In this document: positions 48,751 through 59,124 of the stretch, piece by piece
Position numbering within the stretch: position 1 is the first letter of the stretch
Layout of the letters: each line of letters starts with the position of its first letter
Assembly (NCBI GenBank): GCA_026692725.1
Contig: JAPMUG010000001.1
Location: 124,001 to 188,000, forward strand
Reading direction: 5' to 3'
Length of the DNA stretch: 64,000 nucleotides
From: Ecytonucleospora hepatopenaei
Lineage: Eukaryota > Microsporidia > Enterocytozoonidae
Notes under the pieces: generated by a model
What the model saw: the letters and a program-made list of their open reading frames with translations, nothing else
Database searches by the model: none
Told to the model about the DNA's origin: nothing
Translations under genes and position numbers: made by a program

Positions 48751-50169
48751 ATGTCTGATAACATTTCTATTAATAAGTATAATACCATATGCATACCCAG
48801 ATGGAGAGAATTGCGATTTGAAGTAAATGATACCCAAAAGTACAAGATCAAGCTGATAAAAGGACTGTGTGAGCACAAAGGAATGGAACTACTCCCTAAC
48901 AAATACTACCTATTTACAGATATGCGCAGTAGTATATTTACATATACAGGGTGTGAGGTAGAAGTAGAGGGTGAAAGTGAGTTATCATATATAAGTGAGT
49001 TATCAAGTTATCCAAAGTTATTTAACATATATAATAATATAAATAATATAAATAACACTAATATTACTAATAATATAAATAACAGTAATATTACTAATAT
49101 AAATAGCAGTAATATATGTAATATTACTAATAATATAAATAACAGTAATATCCTTCTTATTGGTAATGGTATTAGTACCACTGCTATAACTCTATGTAAT
49201 TATTTTATTAGGGATAATAAGAAGGTGCTTTTTACTGAGTTACATCCTGGTAAAGGTAATATATTTCCATGTACATTATCAACTATATATGTTAATAAGT
49301 TATCATTTAATACATTTGATATAACAAACAGTAATATAAATATAAACAGTAATATAAACAGTAATATAAATATAAATAACACCAATACTAATATTAATTT
49401 AATCAATCCTTATTGTATTTTTTATGGGTCTAAAGATATTGATAATTATGAATTATATGATGTACAGATCAATGCACTTTCTAAATATGTTGGTGATATC
49501 ACCACCAATAGTGACATACATAATGTTATTATTGCACCATATATTGATAATGACATATTAAATAAAACAATAGAAATATTTAATATAAATAGAGTAATAG
49601 TATGTGGAGATGAAAGATTATATAATAAATTAAAAAATATTAATATAAAAAATAATAGTAATTTAAATAATACTAATAATAAAATAAATAATAATACTAA
49701 TAATAATTTAAATAATGATATATTAAATAATAGTTACTTTCTTAGTATGGCTGATGGTTATATTCATAATGATAAAATCAATAAGAGCATTAGGAGATAT
49801 TTCCATGGGGAGGAACTGGTGGAAATCAACAATGTTTTCCAGCTTAAGGAAGTTTTCTCTCCTGCTAGGATCACCCTCAGTAACCCTGTTGTGGTTAAGG
49901 TGGGTGAAGATTACATTGCGCCTGACACTGCTTTGCCACTGGGGGCTAGCAGGAAGTTGGGAGTGGTGGGGGTAGAAGAGGTTGACTTGTCTGAGAACGC
50001 TGTTCTTGCTTTGTCTGAGTGCGGGGAAAAGGAAGATCTTGCTACTTTTCCTGTTTCTGCCTTTTTGGTTTGTACGGATGAAAAGAAGGGTAAAATGTTA
50101 TCAGTGCAACCTAAATTACCTAAAAATACATTTATTATACAGTCAAATATAAAATATACAACAACATAA
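48751..50169 (+). CDS. CLP1: Clp1-like polyadenylation factor, P-loop lysine missing
   Basis: 472 residues. N-terminal 'GLCEHKGMELLPNKYYLF' and 'SSIFTYTGCEVEVEG' match Clp1's N-terminal domain. The nucleotide region reads 'LLIGNGISTTAITLC' (about 136-150) where functional Clp1 has GxxxxGK(S/T); the Lys is gone. It is followed by 'TELHPGKGNIFPCTLSTIYV', the Clp1 walker-B/lid pattern (usually D-DPGQ-NI-PGT). Clp1 bridges cleavage factor IA and CPSF in mRNA 3'-end formation; fungal Clp1 is a pseudo-kinase, so this is in line. Asn-rich inserts interrupt the middle. Start ATG 48751; the C-terminal 49800-50080 is notably GC-richer. Confidence 0.85.
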   Translation: MSDNISINKYNTICIPRWRELRFEVNDTQKYKIKLIKGLCEHKGMELLPNKYYLFTDMRSSIFTYTGCEVEVEGESELSYISELSSYPKLFNIYNNINNINNTNITNNINNSNITNINSSNICNITNNINNSNILLIGNGISTTAITLCNYFIRDNKKVLFTELHPGKGNIFPCTLSTIYVNKLSFNTFDITNSNININSNINSNININNTNTNINLINPYCIFYGSKDIDNYELYDVQINALSKYVGDITTNSDIHNVIIAPYIDNDILNKTIEIFNINRVIVCGDERLYNKLKNINIKNNSNLNNTNNKINNNTNNNLNNDILNNSYFLSMADGYIHNDKINKSIRRYFHGEELVEINNVFQLKEVFSPARITLSNPVVVKVGEDYIAPDTALPLGASRKLGVVGVEEVDLSENAVLALSECGEKEDLATFPVSAFLVCTDEKKGKMLSVQPKLPKNTFIIQSNIKYTTT

Positions 50170-50291
50170 AGAAATAAATTATATTTACTATTTATATTAT
50201 ATGTTTATTTTTTATTTTTTATTTTTTATTTTTAAGTTTATTTTAATTTTTTATTTTTAAGTTTATTTTATTTTATTTTTAAGTTTATTTT

Positions 50292-50930
50292 TTATGTACT
50301 TTCTACTTTTAACATCTCTCTTCTCTTCTTTACTTTCAATCCCATTATCAACAATGTATATAATATTGCACATAGGATGGGGAGATATTTGCTTTTACCT
50401 CTTGTTACCTGGATTGTTAGCAGGTAACTAACTAACAGATGGTTTATGCTTTGCGTAAAATAATTTAAGCTTATTTTTAGGAAGAGCATGCCTGAAATAA
50501 ACAATATTATTATTTTTGTTAGCGATACTTCATATGCTACATATGCTATTTCACATACCAAAAATAGTGACATGGTTGCACACGCATATATGTATAATTT
50601 TGGCTTTAAAAGATATATGCATCCTCCTATTGCTATGCTAATAAATAAATACACTTGATCTACAAATATCATCTTTTTATAATCAAATATATTGCTTATA
50701 ATTCTGCTTTTATCAAATAATTTGTTAAATAAATAATCATTAAAAAATACCATAACCACCTTTGCATATAACATAAAAGAAAAATACTTAAAATTACTTG
50801 AGTTTCTTGATAGCTGTATAAGAATTTCAGTAGTGGATGAAAAAATACCAGCGAGTGTTGAAAATGAACCTATTCTTGCAACCCATATGGTATAAAGCAA
50901 ATATTTATAAAAAACATAAATAGCTTCCAT
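50292..50930 (-). CDS. Multi-span membrane protein, unknown
   Basis: 212 residues, ATG 50930. Five or six hydrophobic segments (about 5-35, 50-65, 90-135, 140-180, 185-200) and a basic C-terminus 'KVKKRREMLKVEST'. No family motif is recognised. It lies convergent to Clp1 and tandem with the Trf4-type gene. Confidence 0.55.
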   Translation of the reverse strand: MEAIYVFYKYLLYTIWVARIGSFSTLAGIFSSTTEILIQLSRNSSNFKYFSFMLYAKVVMVFFNDYLFNKLFDKSRIISNIFDYKKMIFVDQVYLFISIAIGGCIYLLKPKLYIYACATMSLFLVCEIAYVAYEVSLTKIIILFISGMLFLKISLNYFTQSINHLLVSYLLTIQVTRGKSKYLPILCAILYTLLIMGLKVKKRREMLKVEST

Positions 50931-51245
50931 AAATAAAATAATAAAGTATATAATATAAAGTATATATAATTTATAATATATAATGTAATATTGTTATATA
51001 ATAAAAAATTAATCAATTAAATAACATTAAAATGTTTTAACAAAAAAATAATTAGTGATCAAATATGAAACACATTTAAAACATATAATAAAATTATAGT
51101 ACGTATTAAATAAAATTTATAATAATTTTTTAGTAAAAATCAATTAAACAACATAATAATTTATAATAAAAATCAGATAGAATACTATAAATATTTTTGT
51201 AAAAATTTACTAATGTAAATTTAAAAGAGAATATTTAATAGTAAG
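50931..51245. other. AT-rich spacer
   Basis: 315 bp with no coding or RNA signal recognised. Confidence 0.5.
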
Positions 51246-52385
51246 CTATAATTTTCTTACCAACCTCTCTTTTTTCACTTCTTTTGTCTTCTTCTTTTTC
51301 ACTTTTGTCTCATCTTGCTTATTTTCAATGTATTTTTTTATATTTTGCTCTCTGTCATAAAGTTCTTTTGTATTGAATTTGAACCAGAGATGGCAAATGT
51401 CCTTGTTATGGATGGACATTGAAAGGGCTTTCGCCATAATTTTGTACGATGTCATAAAAATATTTTGAATTTTGTCAAACTGTGAACACTTTGCTGCCAC
51501 ATTTTTGAGACCATCCACCACTGGATCGTCGATAAACAACTCTCTTGATGTATTTACCTTGTATCTTATATTTTTTACATCCACAAGGGCGCACGAATAA
51601 TTAAATTCGCCATAAAATAGGAAAAAATCCATCAAATACGTTCCAATATTATCCTTAATATTCGCTGCATCTGATAGGGGATGTAGCTGAATAAAATTCA
51701 AAACAAGAAGAAATTGCGCATATGCACTTAAACCACCTGTGTAGCACATGCTTAAATTTCTTCTTTTTAAAAAATACTTGACTAAAATACACAAATATTT
51801 CAAATCTTTGTATTCCTGCAACTTTCTACAAACAAATTCACCTGAAGAAACACCTTCTGTCATTCCAACACTTATGTCAATTTTTATGTCGTATTCTTTT
51901 TCTATGCATTTTAAAATGGGAATTTTTGTTTTTTTAATGTGAACTATTTCACCTACGCACAGATCGTGTTTTAAAAGCATTTTAAAGCAATTTTTTAGAA
52001 CTTCATTTACGTCTGAATAAGAATAAGGTAAATATTTTCCCTCCTTTTCCTCTTCTTCAGTAACTTCTGGAAATAAAATGGTAATATCTATGTCAGATTG
52101 TCCTACCATAAGACCAGTCATAAAACTGCCATATTTGCCAACATTTACTTTTATGCGTAATTTTTCAAATTCCATTTCTATTGCTTTTTTAAACCTTTTG
52201 AAAATATCTTCTCTTAAATTACATTCCTCGTTTTTTAATGCTATTTTCTTGTAAACCTCTAATAAATCGTGGTTTAGTTTGCTTATGTTATTTTCATATC
52301 TAAGTTTATCTTTTAGATGTGGCAATTCATCAATAACAGATACGCATCTATACTTAAAGCGTTGTTTTCTACCATCATAAACCAT
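51246..52385 (-). CDS. Trf4/5-type non-canonical poly(A) polymerase
   Basis: 379 residues. The nucleotidyltransferase signature is complete: 'KYGSFMTGLMVGQSDIDITI' with GS (86-87) and DID (98-100), and the third carboxylate in 'IDIS' (D171). The PAP-associated part follows ('TGGLSAYAQFLLVLNFIQLH', about 215-235), then a lysine-rich tail (350-379). Trf4/5 proteins add short A tails in the nucleus as part of TRAMP to mark RNAs for exosome decay; no Air or Mtr4 gene is in this window. Start is ATG 52385. Confidence 0.87.
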   Translation of the reverse strand: MVYDGRKQRFKYRCVSVIDELPHLKDKLRYENNISKLNHDLLEVYKKIALKNEECNLREDIFKRFKKAIEMEFEKLRIKVNVGKYGSFMTGLMVGQSDIDITILFPEVTEEEEKEGKYLPYSYSDVNEVLKNCFKMLLKHDLCVGEIVHIKKTKIPILKCIEKEYDIKIDISVGMTEGVSSGEFVCRKLQEYKDLKYLCILVKYFLKRRNLSMCYTGGLSAYAQFLLVLNFIQLHPLSDAANIKDNIGTYLMDFFLFYGEFNYSCALVDVKNIRYKVNTSRELFIDDPVVDGLKNVAAKCSQFDKIQNIFMTSYKIMAKALSMSIHNKDICHLWFKFNTKELYDREQNIKKYIENKQDETKVKKKKTKEVKKERLVRKL

Positions 52386-52794
52386 TTTATTTTAAATTTT
52401 TAGGGTTATATCATAATTTAAAATTTTATTTTAAAAAACTTTATTTTTGTTTGTTAAATAAGCCTAAATATAATTTTTACATGTCTCAATATTTACAGAT
52501 ATTAACTCTTTTTTATAAAATAATTCCATTATTTAATGAAAAACCATATAATTTGTATATTTTTTAATAAAAACACAAAAAAGTATAATTTAACCCTAAA
52601 AAACTCAACATTTTCTCGTTGTAAATTATTCTTCTAACTAATTTGATAAAATTATTTAATATATATTAACATAATTAAACAAAATTTTAATAACCTTTCA
52701 AAAATAAATAATTTATTTAATACACCCATATTAAAAATTTTTAATTTTATATTAACGACTAATCAGCTATAAAAAAGATAACCTACTATTTTAT
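52386..52794. other. AT-rich spacer between divergent genes
   Basis: 409 bp. On the Trf4 side, ATATAACCCTAAAAATTTAA (minus strand, 52388-52413) contains a CCC. Nothing else recognised. Confidence 0.45.
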
Positions 52795-53979
52795 ATGCTT
52801 AATAACTTGATTATATGGATATTAAGTGTGGTGAGCCAAATTTTATCTCTCAACAAAAGCATAAAATGCGATAAAAATAATCCTAACATTACAAAATGTG
52901 CGATAGTAGACATAGATTTTAGAAAAAACATTCCAAGATTTTATGGCAAAGATTCTATTGACTTTATCAACTTGAAAACAAACAAAACGTTTCTTTGTAA
53001 AAAATGCTATCAAAACATAATCAAGGCTTTTTTAACCCAAAACATTTCTGTAATTGGCTTGTCCATAGCAGTAAATATTAAAAAATACAAAGAAAAGACA
53101 GAAAAACTTAATTTAATACCACTAATTAACAATCGCATGTTTTGCGACAAAACATTATCAAAAACATGCTTGCCATATGTGCTAAATTCCCATGGATTAA
53201 ATACACTGCAAGTAACAAAAAATAAAGACAAAGTTAAAAACAATCAAATTGTGCTGATTTTGAAGTGGATACACAAAAACAATGTAAGAATCACAGATCT
53301 TAAGAAACCAGAAAATGTGTTTTTTTGCGAGCTAACAGAGTTTTTTAACACAAAAAACATTAAAAACATTTCACTTTTACTTAGAAAAGAAGCAACCTTA
53401 TACATGCCAACAATTGATGATTTTGTTCAGAATTCCTTTGCATTTTTTATTCAGATTTATAAGTATGGAATAGTTCAGTGGGAAGATTTTTCTTTAACAG
53501 AAATAAACAGGCAATATTTTAAATTTTTTAATAATAAAACATTTTACAGAAAAATGGTGAAAAATATGGTGAAAAACTACAAAAAAATGACAGAAAACAT
53601 GCATGAGCTTCACATTTTTTATAAAATAAAAGAGCAAAAAATTAACCTTGCGGACATTTCTGAAGAAAATGTACTAAACAATTTAATTGCTGTTTTTGAC
53701 ATTAAGCTTAAAAAAGAAGAAGATATGGAAATAAATACAGACTTTTTGGATTTTACTGCAGAAGAAGGCGTTCTTTTAGACTTATTTAAGGAAGAAGAAG
53801 AAAAACAGAAAAAGGAAGAAAAAAACAAACAGCTTACAGATGACACAAAAAAAGAGGTAAAGAAAAATTTGTTAAAAAGCAGGGAGAGGATGTTTATTAT
53901 TACATTTTCAATCTTTATATCTGTATCAGGATTAATGTGCTTATTTTTAATTTTGAATTATTATTTAAGAAAAAGGTAA
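52795..53979 (+). CDS. Type I membrane protein, unknown family
   Basis: 394 residues. Hydrophobic N-terminus MLNNLIIWILSVVSQIL (signal peptide), a luminal/extracellular part with paired cysteines near residues 24, 36, 67-70 and 119-127, a Lys/Glu-rich charged region (325-362), one membrane span 'FIITFSIFISVSGLMCLFLI' (about 367-386) and a short basic tail. The tail ends YLRKR. Probably sorted to ER/plasma membrane or a spore structure; function unknown. Confidence 0.6.
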   Translation: MLNNLIIWILSVVSQILSLNKSIKCDKNNPNITKCAIVDIDFRKNIPRFYGKDSIDFINLKTNKTFLCKKCYQNIIKAFLTQNISVIGLSIAVNIKKYKEKTEKLNLIPLINNRMFCDKTLSKTCLPYVLNSHGLNTLQVTKNKDKVKNNQIVLILKWIHKNNVRITDLKKPENVFFCELTEFFNTKNIKNISLLLRKEATLYMPTIDDFVQNSFAFFIQIYKYGIVQWEDFSLTEINRQYFKFFNNKTFYRKMVKNMVKNYKKMTENMHELHIFYKIKEQKINLADISEENVLNNLIAVFDIKLKKEEDMEINTDFLDFTAEEGVLLDLFKEEEEKQKKEEKNKQLTDDTKKEVKKNLLKSRERMFIITFSIFISVSGLMCLFLILNYYLRKR

Positions 53980-54051
53980 GAAGTAAATAATCTGTAAATT
54001 TAAAAAACAAGATCACTTTTATCAATAAAATATGCTTATAGAAAATATAAT

Positions 54052-55260
54052 TTAAAAAGATTTATTTTGTAAAATATCACTTATTCTATCTAATGTCATT
54101 TCTATTACCCCACTTTCTTGGTTTTCTTCCTTTTTGCTAATTACAGAAGGTTTATTTTTTTCTGTAATTTTCTGCTTATTTTCTTCATGATTTTTTTCAT
54201 TTTTTATAAGAACAGTATTATGCTTATCCATGCGATGTAAAATAGGATTGACTGGATTTCCTATTATTTTAATATTTTTGGATTCTTCACATACTTGTCT
54301 TTTATTATTTATGTCATTGTTATGTTCTAAAGCTAAAAATGAATTTCCATCTCTGCTATCTTCCTCAAGAAAATCGACCTTATTTTTAAGCTTAAAAATT
54401 TGGTTGGTATTTAAGTCATCGCATGTTACCAAAATAAAAAAATCGTTAAAATATGTAAGACACTTTCCATCCCACGTCAAATTGAATGATTTATCATTAG
54501 AACTGGTCATCTTTATCTTTAAATCAAATACCTGTGAAGGAGATTCATTTGTATCTGATTCTATGGCATTTAGAAAATTATCTAATTTACTGTTTGTAGA
54601 GTAAGTTACAGAATATTTTGAAATATGCTTTTTATCTTCTTTTTTCTTTGATTTTTTATGTTTTTCTTCATGTGAGCTGCTACTGTCTTTTAAAAAACTG
54701 TCACTGCTTGACTGACTTTCTTTTATAATTTTTGGTTTCTTTTTGGAAATTGATTTTTTTGGTTTTTGTGGATGTTCTTTTGTTTTTTCGTATTTCTTCA
54801 TATCCTTTTTTAAATGTTCTTTGGTATTTTTGCTTTCTTCATTTTTATGCTTTTCTCCCTCCACAATTTTAAACTTGCCCTGAGGAATGTTAGAAGGATC
54901 TTCCCCTCTTTTTGTTTTACCAGGTTGTATTTTCATGTAATTTAAAGTATGAAACGGTTCCCCTTCATTTTCTGTCCCTTCACTATCTTCCCACGTATAA
55001 AATTCAACATCGTTATTTTTTGCTCTTTTAACTAGTTTTACAGTCATTCTGTCATTATCCAGCTGAAAAGTGTAAAAATCACCATCAATCATGTAATACA
55101 AAGACCTGTTTTTGATATAAACATTCATTTTTGACCTGTCACTTTTTAAGTTACTAAATTTCAGTTTGTTGCTGTCTAAGTAAAGTATTTTATTTTCATT
55201 AACGTGTGGCATGTACATAACACGCAGTGCTTGCACTAACAGTAAAAATTGCACCCACAT
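54052..55260 (-). CDS. Secreted Lys-rich protein with ricin-B-lectin-like motif
   Basis: 402 residues, ATG 55260. Signal peptide-like start 'MWVQFLLLVQALRVMYM'. The middle is Lys/Ser/Glu-rich (about 130-210). The segment 'GKCLTYFNDFFILVTCDD' with 'NQIFKLK' (about 264-290) has the Cys...F.L..C....Q.F pattern of beta-trefoil ricin-type lectin repeats, which is common among microsporidian secreted proteins. Only one repeat is evident, where the fold usually has three, though an N-terminal piece 'RSLYYMIDGDFYTFQL' could be another. Sugar binding is inference only. Confidence 0.55.
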   Translation of the reverse strand: MWVQFLLLVQALRVMYMPHVNENKILYLDSNKLKFSNLKSDRSKMNVYIKNRSLYYMIDGDFYTFQLDNDRMTVKLVKRAKNNDVEFYTWEDSEGTENEGEPFHTLNYMKIQPGKTKRGEDPSNIPQGKFKIVEGEKHKNEESKNTKEHLKKDMKKYEKTKEHPQKPKKSISKKKPKIIKESQSSSDSFLKDSSSSHEEKHKKSKKKEDKKHISKYSVTYSTNSKLDNFLNAIESDTNESPSQVFDLKIKMTSSNDKSFNLTWDGKCLTYFNDFFILVTCDDLNTNQIFKLKNKVDFLEEDSRDGNSFLALEHNNDINNKRQVCEESKNIKIIGNPVNPILHRMDKHNTVLIKNEKNHEENKQKITEKNKPSVISKKEENQESGVIEMTLDRISDILQNKSF

Positions 55261-55501
55261 AGCTAAATAAAATGTGCATTTCTTAACACAAAAAATAAAT
55301 AAATATGTTTTAAAATATTTTTAATATAAAAACAACATAAACTTTTATATTTATATAATTTTGTATTGATTAAATATTTTTATACAATTGTATTTATATA
55401 GTATTGTATTTTTAAACAATTATATTTTTAAGGTTAAAAACAAAATTTATTTCATAAAGAATATAATAAAAAATAACATAAAGAAAATAATTTTAATAAA
55501 A

Positions 55502-56461
55502 TCATAAAAATCTTCTAATGTCTGCTACCATCAACTCTGTCTTTAAACTTTGTGGCACAAATCCCTTTGACCAGTCATCTCCCAGTGCAAAAATCAACTG
55601 GTCTCCCTTCAGTACCATCGCTGTTACAGGACGGTCATACTTTGATGTTGCTATCTTAAAGCGTGTTGTTTTATCATTTAAAAAAACATTTCCATCTGAT
55701 CCACCCGTTATAAACAATTTCTCATTTACCATTATGCACTGATTTACTGCGTACAGCTTTTCATCTGCCCTGTGCAATCGCATGCTTACGCTTGTTTGGG
55801 TTTTTGCATTTATCACCTCTACTTTTCCCTCTACGCTTCCTACACATATTTCTACTCCATATCCACTAATATTTATAGAAATGCTTCTTATGGCATACTC
55901 AAATTTGGTATGGAGCTCTTGCATGTTGTTGGTGTTCAAATCCACGTAAAACACTTTTTTATTAGCCAGTCCGAGAGCCATGTGTCCTTCTTTTAGGTCC
56001 ATACAATATATTTTGCTATTTGTATTTTGACTGTGTACTTCTTTAAACGTATTGTCCCATACCTTATAAAATCCATCGAAAGACACTGTAATTACAAACG
56101 CATTGTTGTAAAAAAAGATTTTCTTTACAATTCCGTCGTGTGCTTTTATGCTTTTTTTATTCTGTGTATTGTTAACATCAAGAATGTGCAAGTTACCGTC
56201 TACCAGACCAGCTAATACCATACTATCATTTATTATGCATGTAGAAACAACAGGAGCACCTAAATTATCAAACAGAACCATTGGATTTAAATCAATTCCA
56301 TCTTTTCTATAAACACGCACAGAACCATCCCACGAAGAGACAGATACTAAATTATTTCCTGCACAAATATCGCTTATTGTGTCAACTGGAACATTGGGCA
56401 CGCTTTTTGCCTGTAAATCATCCTTAGGAATGCTACTTCCATACGATCTAAAAGAATGCAT
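55502..56461 (-). CDS. GLE2: Rae1/Gle2-like mRNA export WD40 protein
   Basis: 319 residues, ATG 56461. WD40 blades: 'VSVSSWDGSVRVY', 'MVLAGLVDGNLHILD', 'ITVSFDGFYKVWD', 'ICVGSVEGKVEVI', and 'LHRADEKLYAVNQCIM' with 'FITGGSDGNVFLND', ending 'FALGDDWSKG'. The last three features are characteristic of Rae1/Gle2 ('H.....YAVN', 'GSDG', '.YDWSKG'). Rae1/Gle2 binds the Nup98/Nup116 GLEBS motif at nuclear pores and aids mRNA export and spindle function. Bub3 is the main alternative; the wording of the middle blade (YAIRSISINISGYGVEICVG) favours Rae1. Confidence 0.85.
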   Translation of the reverse strand: MHSFRSYGSSIPKDDLQAKSVPNVPVDTISDICAGNNLVSVSSWDGSVRVYRKDGIDLNPMVLFDNLGAPVVSTCIINDSMVLAGLVDGNLHILDVNNTQNKKSIKAHDGIVKKIFFYNNAFVITVSFDGFYKVWDNTFKEVHSQNTNSKIYCMDLKEGHMALGLANKKVFYVDLNTNNMQELHTKFEYAIRSISINISGYGVEICVGSVEGKVEVINAKTQTSVSMRLHRADEKLYAVNQCIMVNEKLFITGGSDGNVFLNDKTTRFKIATSKYDRPVTAMVLKGDQLIFALGDDWSKGFVPQSLKTELMVADIRRFL

Positions 56462-56739
56462 AAACTACTAACTAACTTACAAACAAATATAATTTATAGA
56501 AATACGTAAATATATTTAAAAAATACAGAAAAATAAAATTTAAATATGTTTTTGTATTAGCCAAGTATTTCAATAAAAAATTAAATTATTATAGGGTAAA
56601 AATATTTTAGAATTTTTAAATAATAAAAATATTTTTATATTTTACTAAATATTTTATTACCGAATAAAATCTCACCTGAAATTAAGATAGCGTGTATTTT
56701 TATACTAAAATTAAACTGTTAATCTTTTATAACAATTTT

Positions 56740-57516
56740 TTATACTCTTTTTGTATAATTCATACTATTCAAACCTTGCATTTCTCCAAACCCAAACTCA
56801 TTTTTATTCTTCTCTTCTTTTACCTTTCTTTCTATGTTTATGCCACTTTCTTTGTTTGTAAAAACATATGAATAATATACGTAAAAGAAGTCAATGTATA
56901 ATCCAGTCTGAACAAGTGCAGTTATAATCATAAACATGTCTATTCCTCTTCTTTGCATACGAAGAATTACAAAATGTATCAAATAACATGCCCTGTACAA
57001 TCCAAGGGTAATTATGTAATGCCCTGTCATAGATTCACAGTCTTCTGTTTCCTGCGTCATTACCAGCTGCGGAAGAATTGCTACGCTTTCCAAAACCAGG
57101 GAAATGTTATAACAAAGTTCCTCATAGTAAGACCAAAAAGAAGCCCTGGTAACCAACAATCCTACAATTCCACCCACCGCCAAAAGCACAGTTATTGGAA
57201 AATTATCATATCTCTTGTTGTATGTCTTATTATATTTGTAAAAAATAAAAAATACCATCACTGTTTGGTAACCAATGAAAATGCTCTTTATAATGTTTGC
57301 ATAAATTATTCTCCAGCTGTACCTGAACCAGTGGCGCAGGTGCAGGTAGCGCAAGCAGTATGTGATCAGGTAAAGAAGGTTAGTCTTAAGACTCAGTCCG
57401 CTGACAGAGCGTGTCTTTATAACCTTTCTCAACATAATTACCCTGGCAGCAATAAGCAAGTATTCTGCAGCATTACAAAAAATTGAGCTGATTATGTTTA
57501 AAACTGTATTATTCAT
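56740..57516 (-). CDS. ERD2: ERD2/KDEL-receptor homologue, copy 1
   Basis: 258 residues, ATG 57516, seven hydrophobic segments. Family signatures: 'KTRSVSGLSLKTNLLYL', 'RYLHL' (56-60), 'LESVAILPQLVMTQETEDCE' (about 142-161) and 'LGLYRACYLIHF' (171-182). ERD2 retrieves HDEL/KDEL-tailed ER proteins from the Golgi. The ligand-site Arg in the GLYR motif is present. This is the first of three tandem paralogues on the minus strand. It is longer than the usual 210-220 residues because of a charged tail (225-258). Confidence 0.9.
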   Translation of the reverse strand: MNNTVLNIISSIFCNAAEYLLIAARVIMLRKVIKTRSVSGLSLKTNLLYLITYCLRYLHLRHWFRYSWRIIYANIIKSIFIGYQTVMVFFIFYKYNKTYNKRYDNFPITVLLAVGGIVGLLVTRASFWSYYEELCYNISLVLESVAILPQLVMTQETEDCESMTGHYIITLGLYRACYLIHFVILRMQRRGIDMFMIITALVQTGLYIDFFYVYYSYVFTNKESGINIERKVKEEKNKNEFGFGEMQGLNSMNYTKRV

Positions 57517-57897
57517 ATAAAATATGTTTAAAAAATATAATATTGTTAAATTATATAATTATATAATTATATTATAAATTTTAAATATTCTTATTAAAAT
57601 ATATATAAAATAACCTTAAATAAACTTTAAATATATAAAAATAAACTAACTGTATATCTATAAACAAACTAACTGTATATCTAAATAAATAAAAATATAT
57701 CTATAAATAAATTGTAAGGGGTTATAAAATTTTATATGTAAAAATAAAGGATATAAAAATGATTAGCTGTTAGAATCTTGAAATATTTTATTAAGTTTTC
57801 TTTAAAATATATTGTATATAAACATATAACAGTATGTTATACTACTTATCATATAAAACATATACTATTTTATAAATGACCAATAACATTTCATACA
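57517..57897. other. AT-rich spacer inside the ERD2 cluster
   Basis: 381 bp, with repeated 'AACTGTATATCTA(A)ATAAA' units near 57650-57700; nothing gene-like seen. Confidence 0.5.
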
Positions 57898-58185
57898 CTA
57901 ATAAATTACTGTAGGTTTATCATTATAATTATGGTATGATCGTTTGTTTGCTTCTTCTTGTTTTTTCTCTTCTCTTTCTATTTTAGATATTACCAGTCCT
58001 AAGATTATACCACCTAACAAAAAAAGAACCAAAAATACTAAAACACCTACAACTATAACAACACTAATTTTAGGCTTTTCAGTTACAGAAACAGAAAGAT
58101 TTTGAGCGGTGGCACCATTTGCAATATTCTTAAAAATATTTTCAAATGCGTTTTTTTCTTTCTTTGTTATAATTCCTTCGTCCAT
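57898..58185 (-). CDS. Small single-span membrane protein in the ERD2 cluster
   Basis: 95 residues, ATG 58185. Polar N-terminus, one strong membrane span 'VVIVVGVLVFLVLFLLGGII' (about 43-62), then a charged cytosolic tail rich in Glu/Lys ending 'YHNYNDKPTVIY'. No known family. It sits between ERD2 copies 1 and 2; a MSN-like preceding ACCC lies at its start (AACATAACCCAATG). Confidence 0.55.
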   Translation of the reverse strand: MDEGIITKKEKNAFENIFKNIANGATAQNLSVSVTEKPKISVVIVVGVLVFLVLFLLGGIILGLVISKIEREEKKQEEANKRSYHNYNDKPTVIY

Positions 58186-58353
58186 TGGGTTATGTTATTT
58201 ACTTTAATTTTTATATAATCAGAATATTATTATGCTTTATAAATATATTTAAGTGTATAATTTATGAATATAATTTATGAATATATTTTATGAGTATATT
58301 TATGAATATAATTTATAGGGGCTGCTGTGATTAAAAAACAAAAATGAAATAAT

Positions 58354-59124
58354 TTATTTTCTAAAATAATTTTTTACCTTTTCAACTTTTTCATTGATCT
58401 TTTTTACTTTTACATTCATCTTGCTTTCTATATTTACCATCATGCTTTTATAATATATAAGCATAAAATCCAAATTTATTATGAGAGTTACAACACCCAA
58501 AAATACATACATTAACCTATTTGATGTATAATAACATGCACATATATTATAAACAAGCATTAGGGCATTTCCTGTTCCTTGGAGAATTATTGACCGTCCG
58601 GTCGCTGCTTCGCAAGACCCACTTTCTTGGGTCATAACAAGCTGTGGAATTATAGAAAGGGCATTAAGGCAATGTCCGCTATTTTTTAAAATGGACCAAA
58701 AGCTATAAAAGTTTCTCTTCTTAAATTGATACCCACGTAAAACTGAAGTATAATATTTATGCGTTTTATGAGAGGTAAAAATGCCAAATAAAAGACTTAT
58801 GATAAAAATAAACCAAACACTGCATTTATCATCTCTTTTTTCATATGTCTTATAAAAACGATAGTAAATAAAGAGAAAAAGACCTATTTGGTATTCAACC
58901 ATTGCGACCTTAATAAGGTTATTGTAAACATTCCAGAAAGAAAGAGAATTCCAGTCCAAAGGATCTGTGTAAATGCACAGGTAGCTGAGCATCATCAGAA
59001 TGTTTGCTTTGAGACTTATACCACTAACAGTTCTCATTCTTTTCATTTTCTTAAAAACAATTATTTTTGATGCCAAAATACACAAATCAGCAGCAATTTT
59101 AAAGCAGCAATAAAAGTTATTCAT
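58354..59124 (-). CDS. ERD2/KDEL-receptor homologue, copy 2 (divergent)
   Basis: 256 residues, ATG 59124. It keeps 'MRTVSGISLKANILMML' and 'IIPQLVMTQESGSCE' (ERD2 family), but the normal 'LESVAILPQ' is 'LNALSIIPQ' and the 'LGLYR' block is 'QGTGNALMLV', so the conserved Glu and Arg of the ligand site are missing. It also has an inserted basic loop (about 125-145, 'YQFKKRNFYSFW'). It is probably unable to bind HDEL tails in the usual way and may do another job in the ER-Golgi cycle. Confidence 0.8.
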   Translation of the reverse strand: MNNFYCCFKIAADLCILASKIIVFKKMKRMRTVSGISLKANILMMLSYLCIYTDPLDWNSLSFWNVYNNLIKVAMVEYQIGLFLFIYYRFYKTYEKRDDKCSVWFIFIISLLFGIFTSHKTHKYYTSVLRGYQFKKRNFYSFWSILKNSGHCLNALSIIPQLVMTQESGSCEAATGRSIILQGTGNALMLVYNICACYYTSNRLMYVFLGVVTLIINLDFMLIYYKSMMVNIESKMNVKVKKINEKVEKVKNYFRK

